Positions 17,693 through 25,028 of a DNA stretch of 64,000 bases are shown in pieces. This stretch comes from Rhizobium leguminosarum (GTDB lineage Bacteria > Pseudomonadota > Alphaproteobacteria > Rhizobiales > Rhizobiaceae). Below the pieces are notes generated by a model. That model did no database searches. It saw only the letters and a program-made list of their open reading frames with translations, and was not told the origin of the DNA. Position 1 is the first letter of the stretch; the number at the start of each line of letters is the position of its first letter. The position numbers and the translations under genes were made by a program. The stretch covers positions 186,001 through 250,000 of the forward strand of contig NZ_LWBS01000220.1 in NCBI RefSeq assembly GCF_001652265.1, read 5' to 3'.

Positions 17693-17812
17693 ACCTGCCG
17701 TCTGAGCGACGGACGCCGCTACGCGGTTCCCTCAATATCTCGATAATGGACGCTGCCTCATTCCGTCTAATGGCACGTTAAGCCTAGGTTGTATTTTTAG
17801 CGCCACCCCTTG

Positions 17813-17833
17813 AAAGCACAAAAGCGGTGCTTT
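17813..17833. promoter_or_regulatory. Hairpin just upstream of the TnpB-like/PspA frame
   Basis: AAAGCAC (17813-17819) and GTGCTTT (17827-17833) are perfect inverted arms around a 7-base loop. The hairpin ends 11 bases before the ATG at 17845 and would overlap the normal ribosome-site region. It could be a translational control element or, more speculatively, the remnant of a subterminal hairpin of an IS200/IS605-type element end. Confidence 0.45.
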
Positions 17834-17844
17834 ATGTTTTAGCT

Positions 17845-18981
17845 ATGGCTACCACAGGCAAGACACCGCATCCATCGCTGCTGCGCTACACGCTGGCGCC
17901 TGACGACAGTGCCCGGAAGGCGCTGGACGACACCATTGCCGCCTATCTCAGGATGATCGAAATCCTAACCGGCCTCGTCTCCGACAGGACGGGGGCCAAT
18001 CTCGTCGTGCTGCATGACCTTGCCTATGAAACCGTCCGCGGGCAGACGGGCTTGCCGGCAAGGCTGGTCACGCTCGGCCTTCGCGATTTCGCCGCCAATC
18101 GCGGCGTCACCGCCGATCCGCCGCATCTGCCGCTAGACGACAAGCTCTTCGCGATCAAAGGCCCCTCGGACCTGACGATCGCCACGGTGCACGGACGTGT
18201 TGCCGTGCCCTTCGATGTCGCGGGTTATTCACGGGGATGGGAGAGTATTTTTCCGGCCTACCTCGTTGCCGGCCAGGATCGCTACGAGATTCACATCGGC
18301 GTCACGCCGAATTCCGCTCGGATGGAGGAAAACATGACGAACGAAGGCATTCTCTCACGCATGGGCCGTCTGATTGCAGGCATCGCGAATGCGGCGATCG
18401 ACAAGGCGGAAGGCGTAAACAAGATCGCCGTCATCGAACAGGCGATCCGCGAGATCGATGCGGCAGCGGAAGACGCCCGCACCGATCTCGGCAAGGCGCG
18501 CGCGGAGGAATACCGCATCCAAAGCCGCCGGGACGAAATCGTCGAAGACATGAACGCGCTCGACGCCAAGATCCGCCTCGCCGTCTCGTCTCAGCGGGAC
18601 GACCTGGCAAAGGTAGGCGTTGCGCGCCAAATCGATCTCGAATCCCAGATCGCAGCGCTCGACAAGGCGCTGGCCGATGCCAGGGAACAGGTGGACGAAG
18701 GCCAGAAAGCCCTGCAGGCCGTGCTCGCCACGCGTCGCGAGGCGGATGCTCGCCTTGCCGATTTCAAGCGCAGCATCGCAAGGCATCCCGAACACGCCGC
18801 CGGCCAAAGCCAGCCCGCACCGGGTCCGGACGCCGCCCGCGCTGCCGCAGCGGTCTCGCGGCTGACCGGGGTTCCCGCCGGCGAGCATGCCCATAGTTCC
18901 GAACTGGACGAACTCGACCGGTTGCACCGCGAACAGGCGATCGAGGCGCGCCTCGCCCGCTTCAAAGCGGACAACCGGTAA
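17845..18981 (+). CDS. TnpB-like N-terminal module in frame with PspA/IM30
   Basis: One uninterrupted frame of 378 residues. Residues 164-378 are a PspA/IM30 coiled-coil protein (see the inner start at 18334). Residues 1-158 do not belong to PspA. They read like the WED/REC half of an IS605-family TnpB nuclease: a first strand SLLRYTL, a helix ALDDTIAAYLRMIEILT (26-42), the block LHDLAYETVRGQTGLPARL (56-74), then DKLFAIKG (99-106), TIATVHGRVAVPF (111-123), GYSRGW (127-132) and AYLVAGQDRYEIHIGV (138-153). In TnpB the RuvC-I domain with its catalytic Asp would follow exactly there; here PspA begins instead. The homology is by recognised motif order, not by search. There is no strong ribosome site before 17845, so the module may be translated weakly. 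Confidence 0.65.
   Translation: MATTGKTPHPSLLRYTLAPDDSARKALDDTIAAYLRMIEILTGLVSDRTGANLVVLHDLAYETVRGQTGLPARLVTLGLRDFAANRGVTADPPHLPLDDKLFAIKGPSDLTIATVHGRVAVPFDVAGYSRGWESIFPAYLVAGQDRYEIHIGVTPNSARMEENMTNEGILSRMGRLIAGIANAAIDKAEGVNKIAVIEQAIREIDAAAEDARTDLGKARAEEYRIQSRRDEIVEDMNALDAKIRLAVSSQRDDLAKVGVARQIDLESQIAALDKALADAREQVDEGQKALQAVLATRREADARLADFKRSIARHPEHAAGQSQPAPGPDAARAAAAVSRLTGVPAGEHAHSSELDELDRLHREQAIEARLARFKADNR
18334..18981 (+). CDS. pspA: PspA/IM30 family protein
   Basis: A 215-residue phage-shock-type protein, read from the ATG at 18334, which has an excellent ribosome site GGAGGAA 5 bases upstream. The beginning ILSRMGRLIAGIANAAIDKA is the membrane-binding amphipathic helix plus IM30 start. 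The long charged helices (residues about 25-145) form the coiled-coil hairpin that in this family polymerises on stressed inner membrane. The tail is Ala/Pro-rich and ends in a basic helix. The same frame is open upstream into a TnpB-like module, so both a 215- and a 378-residue product are possible. It is followed 5 bp later by yqiJ and then yqiK, a common PspA-flotillin grouping. Confidence 0.85.
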   Translation: MTNEGILSRMGRLIAGIANAAIDKAEGVNKIAVIEQAIREIDAAAEDARTDLGKARAEEYRIQSRRDEIVEDMNALDAKIRLAVSSQRDDLAKVGVARQIDLESQIAALDKALADAREQVDEGQKALQAVLATRREADARLADFKRSIARHPEHAAGQSQPAPGPDAARAAAAVSRLTGVPAGEHAHSSELDELDRLHREQAIEARLARFKADNR

Positions 18982-18986
18982 CGCCG

Positions 18987-19634
18987 ATGGAGCTCCTTTT
19001 CTCACCGGAATGTGCGCCCTTCGCCATCGCCGCAGCTATCCTTGTCGGCCTGACCGCGATCGAGATGCTCGCGATGGTCATGGGCTTTTCGATGACGGAA
19101 TTTCTGGGAAAGCCGGAGGTTCATGGCCATGACGGCATCCTGGCTTACCTTTCCTGGCTCAATCTCGGCGGTGTTCCCCTGCTGATTCTCATGATGCTGA
19201 CGCTTGGCTTCTTCGCGATGACGGGCTTTGCCTTGCAGGCCGTCGCCAACGCCTTCTGGGCGCCGCTGCCAAGCCTGATAGCCGTCATACCTGCCGCGCT
19301 GGCAACCATCCCCATGGTCAGGGCATCGAGCAGAACCGTGGCGCGTGTTGTACCGCACGACGAGACCTATGCGGTCGATCTCGACGCCTTGCTCGGCCGG
19401 ACCGCCGAGGTGTCGATCGGCCCGCTCGATCAGGGACTGCCGGGCCGCGTCCGCGTCAAGGATCAGCATGGAAACTGGCATGTGCTTCGAGCCCGAGCCG
19501 CCAAGGGCGAAGGTCCGCTCGCGATCGGCGCTTCGGTTCTTCTCGTTGACCACAAGTCAAATGTGTTTATCGCCATTCCCGCGCCGGTCGACCCCGCCGA
19601 TGCGGACAATCAATCTTTCAGGGAGCAGCAATGA
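18987..19634 (+). CDS. yqiJ: YqiJ-like inner-membrane OB-fold protein
   Basis: A 215-residue protein with about three or four hydrophobic segments in residues 10-110 (AIAAAILVGLTAIEMLAMVM; GGVPLLILMMLTLGFFAMTG; LPSLIAVIPAALATIPMV), then a soluble OB-fold/NfeD-like domain from about 120 to 205. This is the plan of YqiJ, which is encoded with flotillin-type YqiK in many Proteobacteria and is thought to work with it in membrane microdomain organisation. Its stop overlaps the yqiK start by four bases. Confidence 0.85.
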   Translation: MELLFSPECAPFAIAAAILVGLTAIEMLAMVMGFSMTEFLGKPEVHGHDGILAYLSWLNLGGVPLLILMMLTLGFFAMTGFALQAVANAFWAPLPSLIAVIPAALATIPMVRASSRTVARVVPHDETYAVDLDALLGRTAEVSIGPLDQGLPGRVRVKDQHGNWHVLRARAAKGEGPLAIGASVLLVDHKSNVFIAIPAPVDPADADNQSFREQQ

Positions 19635-21388
19635 TGTACGACGTTATTCTACCAGCCGGCATTGGGATTGTTCTGATCTTCGGTATCGGTTTTGTCCTCG
19701 CCTCTCTTTACACGCGCTCCAGCCGCGATGAGGCTTATGTGCGCACCGGTCTCGGCGGCCAGAAGGTCGTGCTCGACGGCGGTTCGGTCGTCCTGCCGAT
19801 CTTCCATTCGACCGCTCGGGTTAACCTGAAGACACTGCGGCTCGAGGTTCGCCGCGGCGAAGGCGATGCACTGATCACCAAGGACCGCATGCGCGTCGAT
19901 ATCGGCGCCGAGTTCTATGTACGCGTGAAGCCCGATGCCTCCTCGATTGCGCTTGCAGCTCAGACACTCGGCAACCGCACCAACGACGCCGAGGCTCTCC
20001 GCATCCTGATTGAGGCGAAATTCGTCGACGGCCTTCGCTCGGTGGCCGCGACGATGAATCTCGACGCGCTGCAGGAACAGCGCATGGATTTCGTCAAGGC
20101 CGTGCAGGAAGCTGTCGGCGCCGATCTTCAGTCGAACGGCCTCGAACTCGAATCCGTGTCGCTGACACGCCTCGACCAGACCGATATCAAGCATTTCAAC
20201 GCCAACAACTTCTTCGATGCGCAAGGCTTGGCCGCACTGACCCGCATCACCGAGGGACGCAAGAAGGAGCGAAACGAGATCGTTCGCGACACCGAAGTCG
20301 CCATCGCCCAGAAGGATCTCGAGGCCCGTCAGCAATCGCTGACCATCGAGCGGACCAAGCGGGAAGCCGAACTCAGCCAGGAACGGGACATCGCCAACAA
20401 ATCCGCGGCGACACGCGCCGAAACCGCGCAGCAGGAGCAGGCCGCAAAACGCGCCGAGGAGGAAGCCCGCATCGCTTCCGAACAGGCGATCGCCGAACGC
20501 GAGGCATCTGCCAAACAAGCTCGCGAAAGCGCCAACATCGACGCCGCCCGCGCCGTCCAGCAACGCGAAACCGAAGCCAAGCGTGACCTCCAGATCGTGG
20601 CACAGGAAAGCGCGATCGCCGTTGCCAACAAGAGCCGTGAAGAATCCGAGGCGAAGGCGGCTGCGGAAACGGCCCGTGCGCTGGCGATAGCAGCAGAAGA
20701 AAAGGTTGGCACCGCCAAGGCGATCGAGATTGCCGAACGCGAAAAGCAGATTGCCGTCATCGACGCACGCAAGAAAGCCGAGACGGAAGCGACTGCCGTC
20801 ACCGTCGGCGCCGAGGCCGAAAAACAGGCGGCAAGCGACCAGGCCGAGGCCATCAAGACGCTCGCGACCGCCGAGGCGGATGCGGCGATCATCAAGGCCA
20901 AGGGCATTCTCGAAACCGGCAAGGCCGCGGCCGAGAGCGAGGCATTGCTCAACGACGCTCGCAACAAGTTGAGCTCTGCTATCATCGAGTTCGAGATCAC
21001 CCGCGAACGTATCCGCATCATTCCGCAAGCACTCGCCGAAGCGGTCAAGCCGATCGAGAAAATCTCCGATATCAGGATATTCGACACCGGCGGCATGCTC
21101 GGCCGCGGAAATGGAGCGAACGGCGGAAACGGCATCGGGCTCGGCGAAGGACTGGCCAGCCAGCTCCTCTCCTACCAGGCGAACAAACCGATCCTCGACA
21201 AATTGCTGAAGGAAGCCGGCTTCGAGGGCGACGATGCCATCTCATCCCTCCTCGGAAATCTCGATGGCGCAAAACCGGCAAGACCGGCAACGCCACCTTC
21301 CGCCCCGGCAAAGCCTACAACGCCGACAGCAACTCCGACACAAACGATCATCCCTCCGGCGCCGAAGCCGGCACCGAAGAAGGACTGA
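19631..21388 (+). CDS. yqiK: Flotillin-family protein YqiK
   Basis: A 585-residue flotillin. A single N-terminal membrane segment (ILPAGIGIVLIFGIGFVLA, residues 6-24) is followed by an SPFH/band-7 domain to about 200, a very long Ala/Glu/Lys coiled coil (about 200-430), a C-terminal SPFH-associated part, and a Pro/Thr/Ala-rich tail (about 545-585). Flotillins form oligomeric membrane scaffolds. The gene is translationally coupled to yqiJ and lies in one operon with pspA, suggesting a shared role in inner-membrane integrity. A dispersed palindromic repeat follows the stop and could act as the 3' end of the transcript. Confidence 0.92.
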   Translation: MMYDVILPAGIGIVLIFGIGFVLASLYTRSSRDEAYVRTGLGGQKVVLDGGSVVLPIFHSTARVNLKTLRLEVRRGEGDALITKDRMRVDIGAEFYVRVKPDASSIALAAQTLGNRTNDAEALRILIEAKFVDGLRSVAATMNLDALQEQRMDFVKAVQEAVGADLQSNGLELESVSLTRLDQTDIKHFNANNFFDAQGLAALTRITEGRKKERNEIVRDTEVAIAQKDLEARQQSLTIERTKREAELSQERDIANKSAATRAETAQQEQAAKRAEEEARIASEQAIAEREASAKQARESANIDAARAVQQRETEAKRDLQIVAQESAIAVANKSREESEAKAAAETARALAIAAEEKVGTAKAIEIAEREKQIAVIDARKKAETEATAVTVGAEAEKQAASDQAEAIKTLATAEADAAIIKAKGILETGKAAAESEALLNDARNKLSSAIIEFEITRERIRIIPQALAEAVKPIEKISDIRIFDTGGMLGRGNGANGGNGIGLGEGLASQLLSYQANKPILDKLLKEAGFEGDDAISSLLGNLDGAKPARPATPPSAPAKPTTPTATPTQTIIPPAPKPAPKKD

Positions 21389-21410
21389 TCGCCGCGCAAG
21401 CGGGTCTGGA

Positions 21411-21526
21411 CTAGAACAGGATGATTTTAGGCCGGTTCGGCCTAAAATCTGAATCCGGTACTAAATTAAATAGTTAGAGCATGATGTCGCCCGAAAACCG
21501 CACACACTTTTCGGCATCATGCTCTA
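21411..21526 (+). repeat. Composite dispersed palindromic repeat, copy A
   Basis: Two adjacent palindromes: ATTTTAGGCCG / CGGCCTAAAAT (21424-21448) flanked by GAACAGGAT and GAATCC, then AGAGCATGATG / CATCATGCTCT (21476-21525) enclosing an inner CCGAAAA/TTTTCGG dyad. The same composite occurs in opposite orientation at 55018-55134. It fills the gap between convergent yqiK and the phosphoesterase gene. Confidence 0.75.
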
Positions 21527-22270
21527 TCTCACCCAACCCGTTGCCAGCGCTCCTGCCCAGTCGGCACGGCCCCTTTCGGCGGCCAGTGCCGACATCGCCA
21601 TATGGTCATAGGCGACGGTTCGGAACTGCGATGTCCATCCGGCTGCCATCTTTTCCAGAATGGCGTAGCTCGCCAGCGGATGACCGGCTTCCACCTTGTG
21701 GTAGTAGGGCAGCTCGTCGTCATAGGCCGGGCAGCCGACGCTGCCGGGATTGACAATGAGGCGGCCGTCGGAAAGCCGGACGGCGCGAGGGATGTGACTG
21801 TGACCGCAGAGGATCAGCGGCAGGTCGATGCCTTCGGCCAATGCCTCGATCGCTTCGATCGGCTTCAGGAAGACGAAGCCCTCCGGCGAGACCGATTCCA
21901 GCCAGTAGAGATTGTCGTCCTTCGGCGTCGCGTGACAAAGATAGACCTCGCCGCGATAGACGGTATCGAACGGCAGGCTTCGGATCCAACTAAGATGAGA
22001 CGACGACAATTGACCGTAGGCGGCCGCATCCGAAGCATGCATTGCCGCCGGGTCCTGTTCGATCAGGTAGCGGTCGTGATTGCCGCGGACCGACGTCAGC
22101 CCAAGCGGCATCAGCAAATCTGCCGTCCTGCCGGCTTCGAGCGGGCCGCTGAAGAAATCGCCGAGATTGACGATCTCCTTCTCCTCGATGCCTTGCGCGC
22201 GAATATCCGCCAGCACGGCCTCAAGCGCCAGATGGTTTCCGTGAATGTCGGCGATCGCTGCAAAACGCAT
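21524..22270 (-). CDS. Metallophosphoesterase (calcineurin-like, YfcE/MJ0936-type)
   Basis: A 248-residue calcineurin-fold phosphoesterase. The metal motifs are complete: DIHGNHLALEAV near residues 8-19 (DxH), NLGDFFSGP near 36-44 (GD), VRGNHDRY near 60-67 (GNHD), and CGHSHIPRAV near 158-167 (GHTH-type). Substrates are unknown; relatives act on phosphodiesters or nucleotides. It is the last gene of the puuE-uraD-HepT-like-allA-uraH operon, 2 bp after the uraH stop, which suggests a role in purine or nucleotide turnover. That link is inference from position only. Confidence 0.88.
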   Translation of the reverse strand: MRFAAIADIHGNHLALEAVLADIRAQGIEEKEIVNLGDFFSGPLEAGRTADLLMPLGLTSVRGNHDRYLIEQDPAAMHASDAAAYGQLSSSHLSWIRSLPFDTVYRGEVYLCHATPKDDNLYWLESVSPEGFVFLKPIEAIEALAEGIDLPLILCGHSHIPRAVRLSDGRLIVNPGSVGCPAYDDELPYYHKVEAGHPLASYAILEKMAAGWTSQFRTVAYDHMAMSALAAERGRADWAGALATGWVR

Positions 22271-22272
22271 TT

Positions 22273-22629
22273 TTAGCTGCCTCGGTAGGTGGAATAGCCA
22301 TAGGGCGATATCAGCAACGGCACATGGTAATGCGCCGTGACGTCGGCAATGCCGAAGCGGATCGGCACGAGATCGAGGAAGGAGGGATGCGGCAGCGGCG
22401 TGCCGCTGGCCCTCAGATAATCGCCGGCGTGGAAGACCAGTTCATAGGTGCCGGTCCGAAAATTTTCGCCAATGAGCATAGGACCACCGTCGACCCGGCC
22501 GTCGGCATTGGTCTCGACCGTCTTCAGATGCCTGCGGATCTCACCGTCGAGCTGGAAAAGATCGATCCTCAAGCCTTCGGCCGGCTTGCCGAGAGCGGTG
22601 TCGAGAACATGCGTGGTCAGTCCGGTCAT
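22273..22629 (-). CDS. uraH: 5-Hydroxyisourate hydrolase (transthyretin-like)
   Basis: A 118-residue UraH, opening the ring of 5-hydroxyisourate, the product of PuuD, to OHCU. The N-terminal [17 protein letters not shown] (residues 3-19) holds the catalytic His of the family. The invariant C-terminal signature is seen as [18 protein letters not shown] (101-118). Length is standard and there is no export signal. The start overlaps the allA stop by four bases. Confidence 0.95.
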   Translation of the reverse strand: MTGLTTHVLDTALGKPAEGLRIDLFQLDGEIRRHLKTVETNADGRVDGGPMLIGENFRTGTYELVFHAGDYLRASGTPLPHPSFLDLVPIRFGIADVTAHYHVPLLISPYGYSTYRGS

Positions 22630-23126
22630 GGGGCTGGCTCTTTGATGATATAAGGGGTTTCGAAGAAGTATTCTTCCAGATTATTGCCCGGCCCATCGCG
22701 GTCGACGACCAGGAAATTTGAAGCTTGGCCGAGCGCCATCAGCGGATGATGCCAGACGTTGCGGCGATAGTTCACCCCCTGGTCGCCGCGCGCCAGAAAC
22801 ACCTGCGGCCTGCCCGGGCGGCCGTTCTGGTCCTCGGAGACGACGACAAGAAACGGACGGTCCGAGACCGGCGAGAAACTCTGGCTGCCGAGGGGATGGC
22901 GCTCCATCATGGCGACTTCATAGGGGAAGCTGCGCGGCTGTCCACGAAAGAGGTTGATGATAACGCGTGCGCCCTCGCCCGTAGCCTCGGTAGCGGCCAG
23001 CGCATGGAAACGCTCCGTCGTACCGCCATTGATGAGCCGCATCGAGGCTGGATCGGCTTCGATCACCTCGCCGAAGGGGGCAAAGGCGGATCTCGTAAGC
23101 GGACGGACGTCGAGAAGCTCAGTCAA
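22626..23126 (-). CDS. allA: Ureidoglycolate lyase
   Basis: A 166-residue AllA cupin-fold enzyme that splits ureidoglycolate to glyoxylate and urea, the last step of allantoate breakdown. Recognisable blocks are [10 protein letters not shown] near residues 16-25, [13 protein letters not shown] near 32-44, [12 protein letters not shown] near 74-85 and [13 protein letters not shown] near 120-132. It starts 5 bp after the HepT-like gene's stop and overlaps uraH by four bases. Allantoicase or allantoate amidohydrolase, needed to make its substrate, is not in the window. Confidence 0.93.
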   Translation of the reverse strand: MTELLDVRPLTRSAFAPFGEVIEADPASMRLINGGTTERFHALAATEATGEGARVIINLFRGQPRSFPYEVAMMERHPLGSQSFSPVSDRPFLVVVSEDQNGRPGRPQVFLARGDQGVNYRRNVWHHPLMALGQASNFLVVDRDGPGNNLEEYFFETPYIIKEPAP

Positions 23127-23131
23127 TTACC

Positions 23132-23494
23132 TTACTCGCCTTGGGCATGCCAATTGCGGACGCCATCGATCGCGGCAAGAAGCTCCGGCAGCGTGCGCTG
23201 CGTCGCCTCCCAGATTTCGGAGGGATCGAGATCGAAGACGTCGTCGAGGATACGGTTGCCCGTCCCGCAGATTTTCGTCCACGGCAAATCGGGATGCTCG
23301 GTTGCAAATGCCGGATATGTCACCAGCAGACGGGATGCCGCCACCCCGACGGTGAAATGGCAGAAGGCAACCGCCTTGAAGATCAGTTTATCCCCGGCGA
23401 ACGCCTCCCCATCCATTCCTCCGACAAAGAGCAGCGCATCGGATGCCGCCTCTTGCATATCGTTGAGATAATCGACAGCGCGCCGCTCGCTCAT
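23132..23494 (-). CDS. HepT-like (DUF86) protein lacking the toxin motif
   Basis: A 120-residue helical protein of the HepT/DUF86 type: a first helix VDYLNDMQEAASDALLF, a middle AFCHFTVGVAASRLL, HPDLPWTKICGTGNRILDDVFDL, and a final amphipathic helix. Active HepT toxins carry R-x4-H-x-Y in the block that usually reads like RNRLVHGYF. Here the same place is GNRILDDVF (residues 79-87), so the Arg, His and Tyr are all replaced. No MNT-type nucleotidyltransferase gene is adjacent. It overlaps uraD by four bases and sits inside the allantoin operon, which suggests it was recruited to another role or is carried passively. Confidence 0.7.
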   Translation of the reverse strand: MSERRAVDYLNDMQEAASDALLFVGGMDGEAFAGDKLIFKAVAFCHFTVGVAASRLLVTYPAFATEHPDLPWTKICGTGNRILDDVFDLDPSEIWEATQRTLPELLAAIDGVRNWHAQGE

Positions 23495-23991
23495 TCAGCC
23501 TCCGGAAGCATCGATGTGAGGCGCAGCAGCGCGATCTTTTCGACCTGCGCCGTTGCGGTCGCGAATTCCTCGTCCTGCCCGTTGCCGATGCGTGTTTCGA
23601 AGGCCGAGAGGATGTCGTCCTTGCCAAGTCCCTTGACGGCGATGATGAAGGGAAAGCCGAATTTTTCGACATAGGCCGAATTGAGTTCGGTGAAGCGGGC
23701 ATGTTCGGCCGGACTCAGGCGGTCGAGACCGGCGCCGGACTGCTCCTTCCTGCTGTCTTCGGTGAGTTCGCCCGATATCGCGAGGCGCCCGGCAAGGTCA
23801 GGATGGGCGCTGAGCACGCCGAGGCGCTCCTGCGGGCTTGCCGTGCGGAATACGGCGGCAAGGGCCGCATGCACGCCGGCCGCCGTCAGCGGCTCCGTCA
23901 CGTAGCCGGCGTCATAGGCGCGCTCGGCGATGAAAGGCGAATGTTCAAAGACGCCGCCAAAGCGGGAGACGAAATCCTCGCGCGACACCAT
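23491..23991 (-). CDS. uraD: OHCU decarboxylase
   Basis: A 166-residue 2-oxo-4-hydroxy-4-carboxy-5-ureidoimidazoline decarboxylase, making S-allantoin after UraH. The helical family blocks are present: FEHSPFIAERAY near residues 13-24, LSAHPDLAGRLA near 59-70 (with the catalytic His-Pro), and the substrate-gripping LNSAYVEKFGFPFIIAVKG near 103-121. I take the ATG at 23991, which overlaps the puuE stop in ATGA fashion. The frame stays open to 24024, but the extra residues are not family-like. It overlaps the HepT-like gene by four bases. Confidence 0.94.
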   Translation of the reverse strand: MVSREDFVSRFGGVFEHSPFIAERAYDAGYVTEPLTAAGVHAALAAVFRTASPQERLGVLSAHPDLAGRLAISGELTEDSRKEQSGAGLDRLSPAEHARFTELNSAYVEKFGFPFIIAVKGLGKDDILSAFETRIGNGQDEEFATATAQVEKIALLRLTSMLPEAE

Positions 23992-24914
23992 CAGAGCGCT
24001 TCCGGCTGATGGTGCTTGTGCCAATGCTCGGCAATCTCGATGCGGCGCGGAATCCAGACCTTATCGTGCTTCAGCACATATTCGATGAAGCGCTTCAGCG
24101 CTGCCGCCCGGCCGGGACGTCCGACGAGGCGGCAATGCAAGCCGACCGACATCATCTTCGGGCTGCCTGCCTTGCCTTCCTCATAAAGCGTATCGAAGGC
24201 ATCCTTCAAATACGTGAAGAACTGATCGCCGGCATTGAAGCCCTGCGGCGTCGCAAACCGCATGTCGTTGGTTTCGAGCGTATAGGGGATGATCAGGAAG
24301 GGTTTCCCGTCGACGCCCTTCACCCAATAGGGCAGGTCGTCGGCATAGGAATCGGAGGAATAGAGGAAACCACCCTCCTCCTGCACCAATCGAAGCGTAT
24401 TGTCGGAAGGCTTGCCCTGGTACATGCCGTAGGGCCGCTCGCCGGTGAGTTCGGTGTGCAGTCGGACGGCTTCGAGGATATGCTTGCGCTCCAGATCCTC
24501 GGGAAAATCCTTGTATTCCAGCCAACGGTAGCCGTGGCTGGCGATCTCCCAGCCGGCTTCCTTCATCGCGGCAACGGCCTCGGGATTGCGGGCCATCGCC
24601 AGCGTCACGCCGTAGACGGTCGCCTGCACCTTGAGATCGGTGAACATTCGCCAGAGCCGCCAGAAGCCGGCACGCGAACCATACTCGTAGATCGATTCCA
24701 TGTTGAGGTTGCGCTGTCCCGGCCAGGCGGCCGCGCCAACGATCTCCGATAGCAGGTTTTCGGAAGCCGCATCGCCGTCGAGTATCGAGCTTTCGCCGCC
24801 TTCCTCGTAGTTGATGACGAACTGCACGGCGATGCGTGCCTCGTCCGGCCATTTCGGATCGGGCGTCAGACGCCCGTAACCGACGAGATTGCGCGGATAA
24901 GTCTCGGATACCAT
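23991..24914 (-). CDS. puuE: Allantoinase PuuE (polysaccharide-deacetylase fold)
   Basis: A 307-residue cofactor-independent allantoinase of the NodB/polysaccharide-deacetylase fold, hydrolysing allantoin to allantoate. The family markers are YPRNLVGYGR near residues 5-14, QFVINYEEGGE near 28-38, SHGYRWLEYKDF near 125-136 and MMSVGLHCRLVGRPGR near 252-267. AGGTGAT precedes the ATG at 24914; a frame extension to 24950 lacks a ribosome site. It is the first gene of the six-gene unit ending with the phosphoesterase; its promoter should lie in 24915-25028. Confidence 0.94.
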   Translation of the reverse strand: MVSETYPRNLVGYGRLTPDPKWPDEARIAVQFVINYEEGGESSILDGDAASENLLSEIVGAAAWPGQRNLNMESIYEYGSRAGFWRLWRMFTDLKVQATVYGVTLAMARNPEAVAAMKEAGWEIASHGYRWLEYKDFPEDLERKHILEAVRLHTELTGERPYGMYQGKPSDNTLRLVQEEGGFLYSSDSYADDLPYWVKGVDGKPFLIIPYTLETNDMRFATPQGFNAGDQFFTYLKDAFDTLYEEGKAGSPKMMSVGLHCRLVGRPGRAAALKRFIEYVLKHDKVWIPRRIEIAEHWHKHHQPEAL

Positions 24915-25028
24915 CAAATCACCTTCTGAAAAGACGGGGAACGGTAGCATCCGCAGCCGGAATGTCGAGACGGAAACTGCTCGACCAGATTTTGTCTTTG
25001 CAGCGCAGGCCTTAGCTCATCGGCATCC

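Noticed and set aside
17769..17786. TGGCACG sequence upstream of the TnpB-like/pspA frame as a sigma-54 promoter, as in enteric psp operons
   Set aside because: The GC that would form the -12 element is two bases too close to the GG; the required 12-base spacing is not met.
23132..23494. HepT/MNT toxin-antitoxin pair
   Set aside because: No nucleotidyltransferase antitoxin gene is adjacent and the toxin residues are replaced, so a working pair is not supported.
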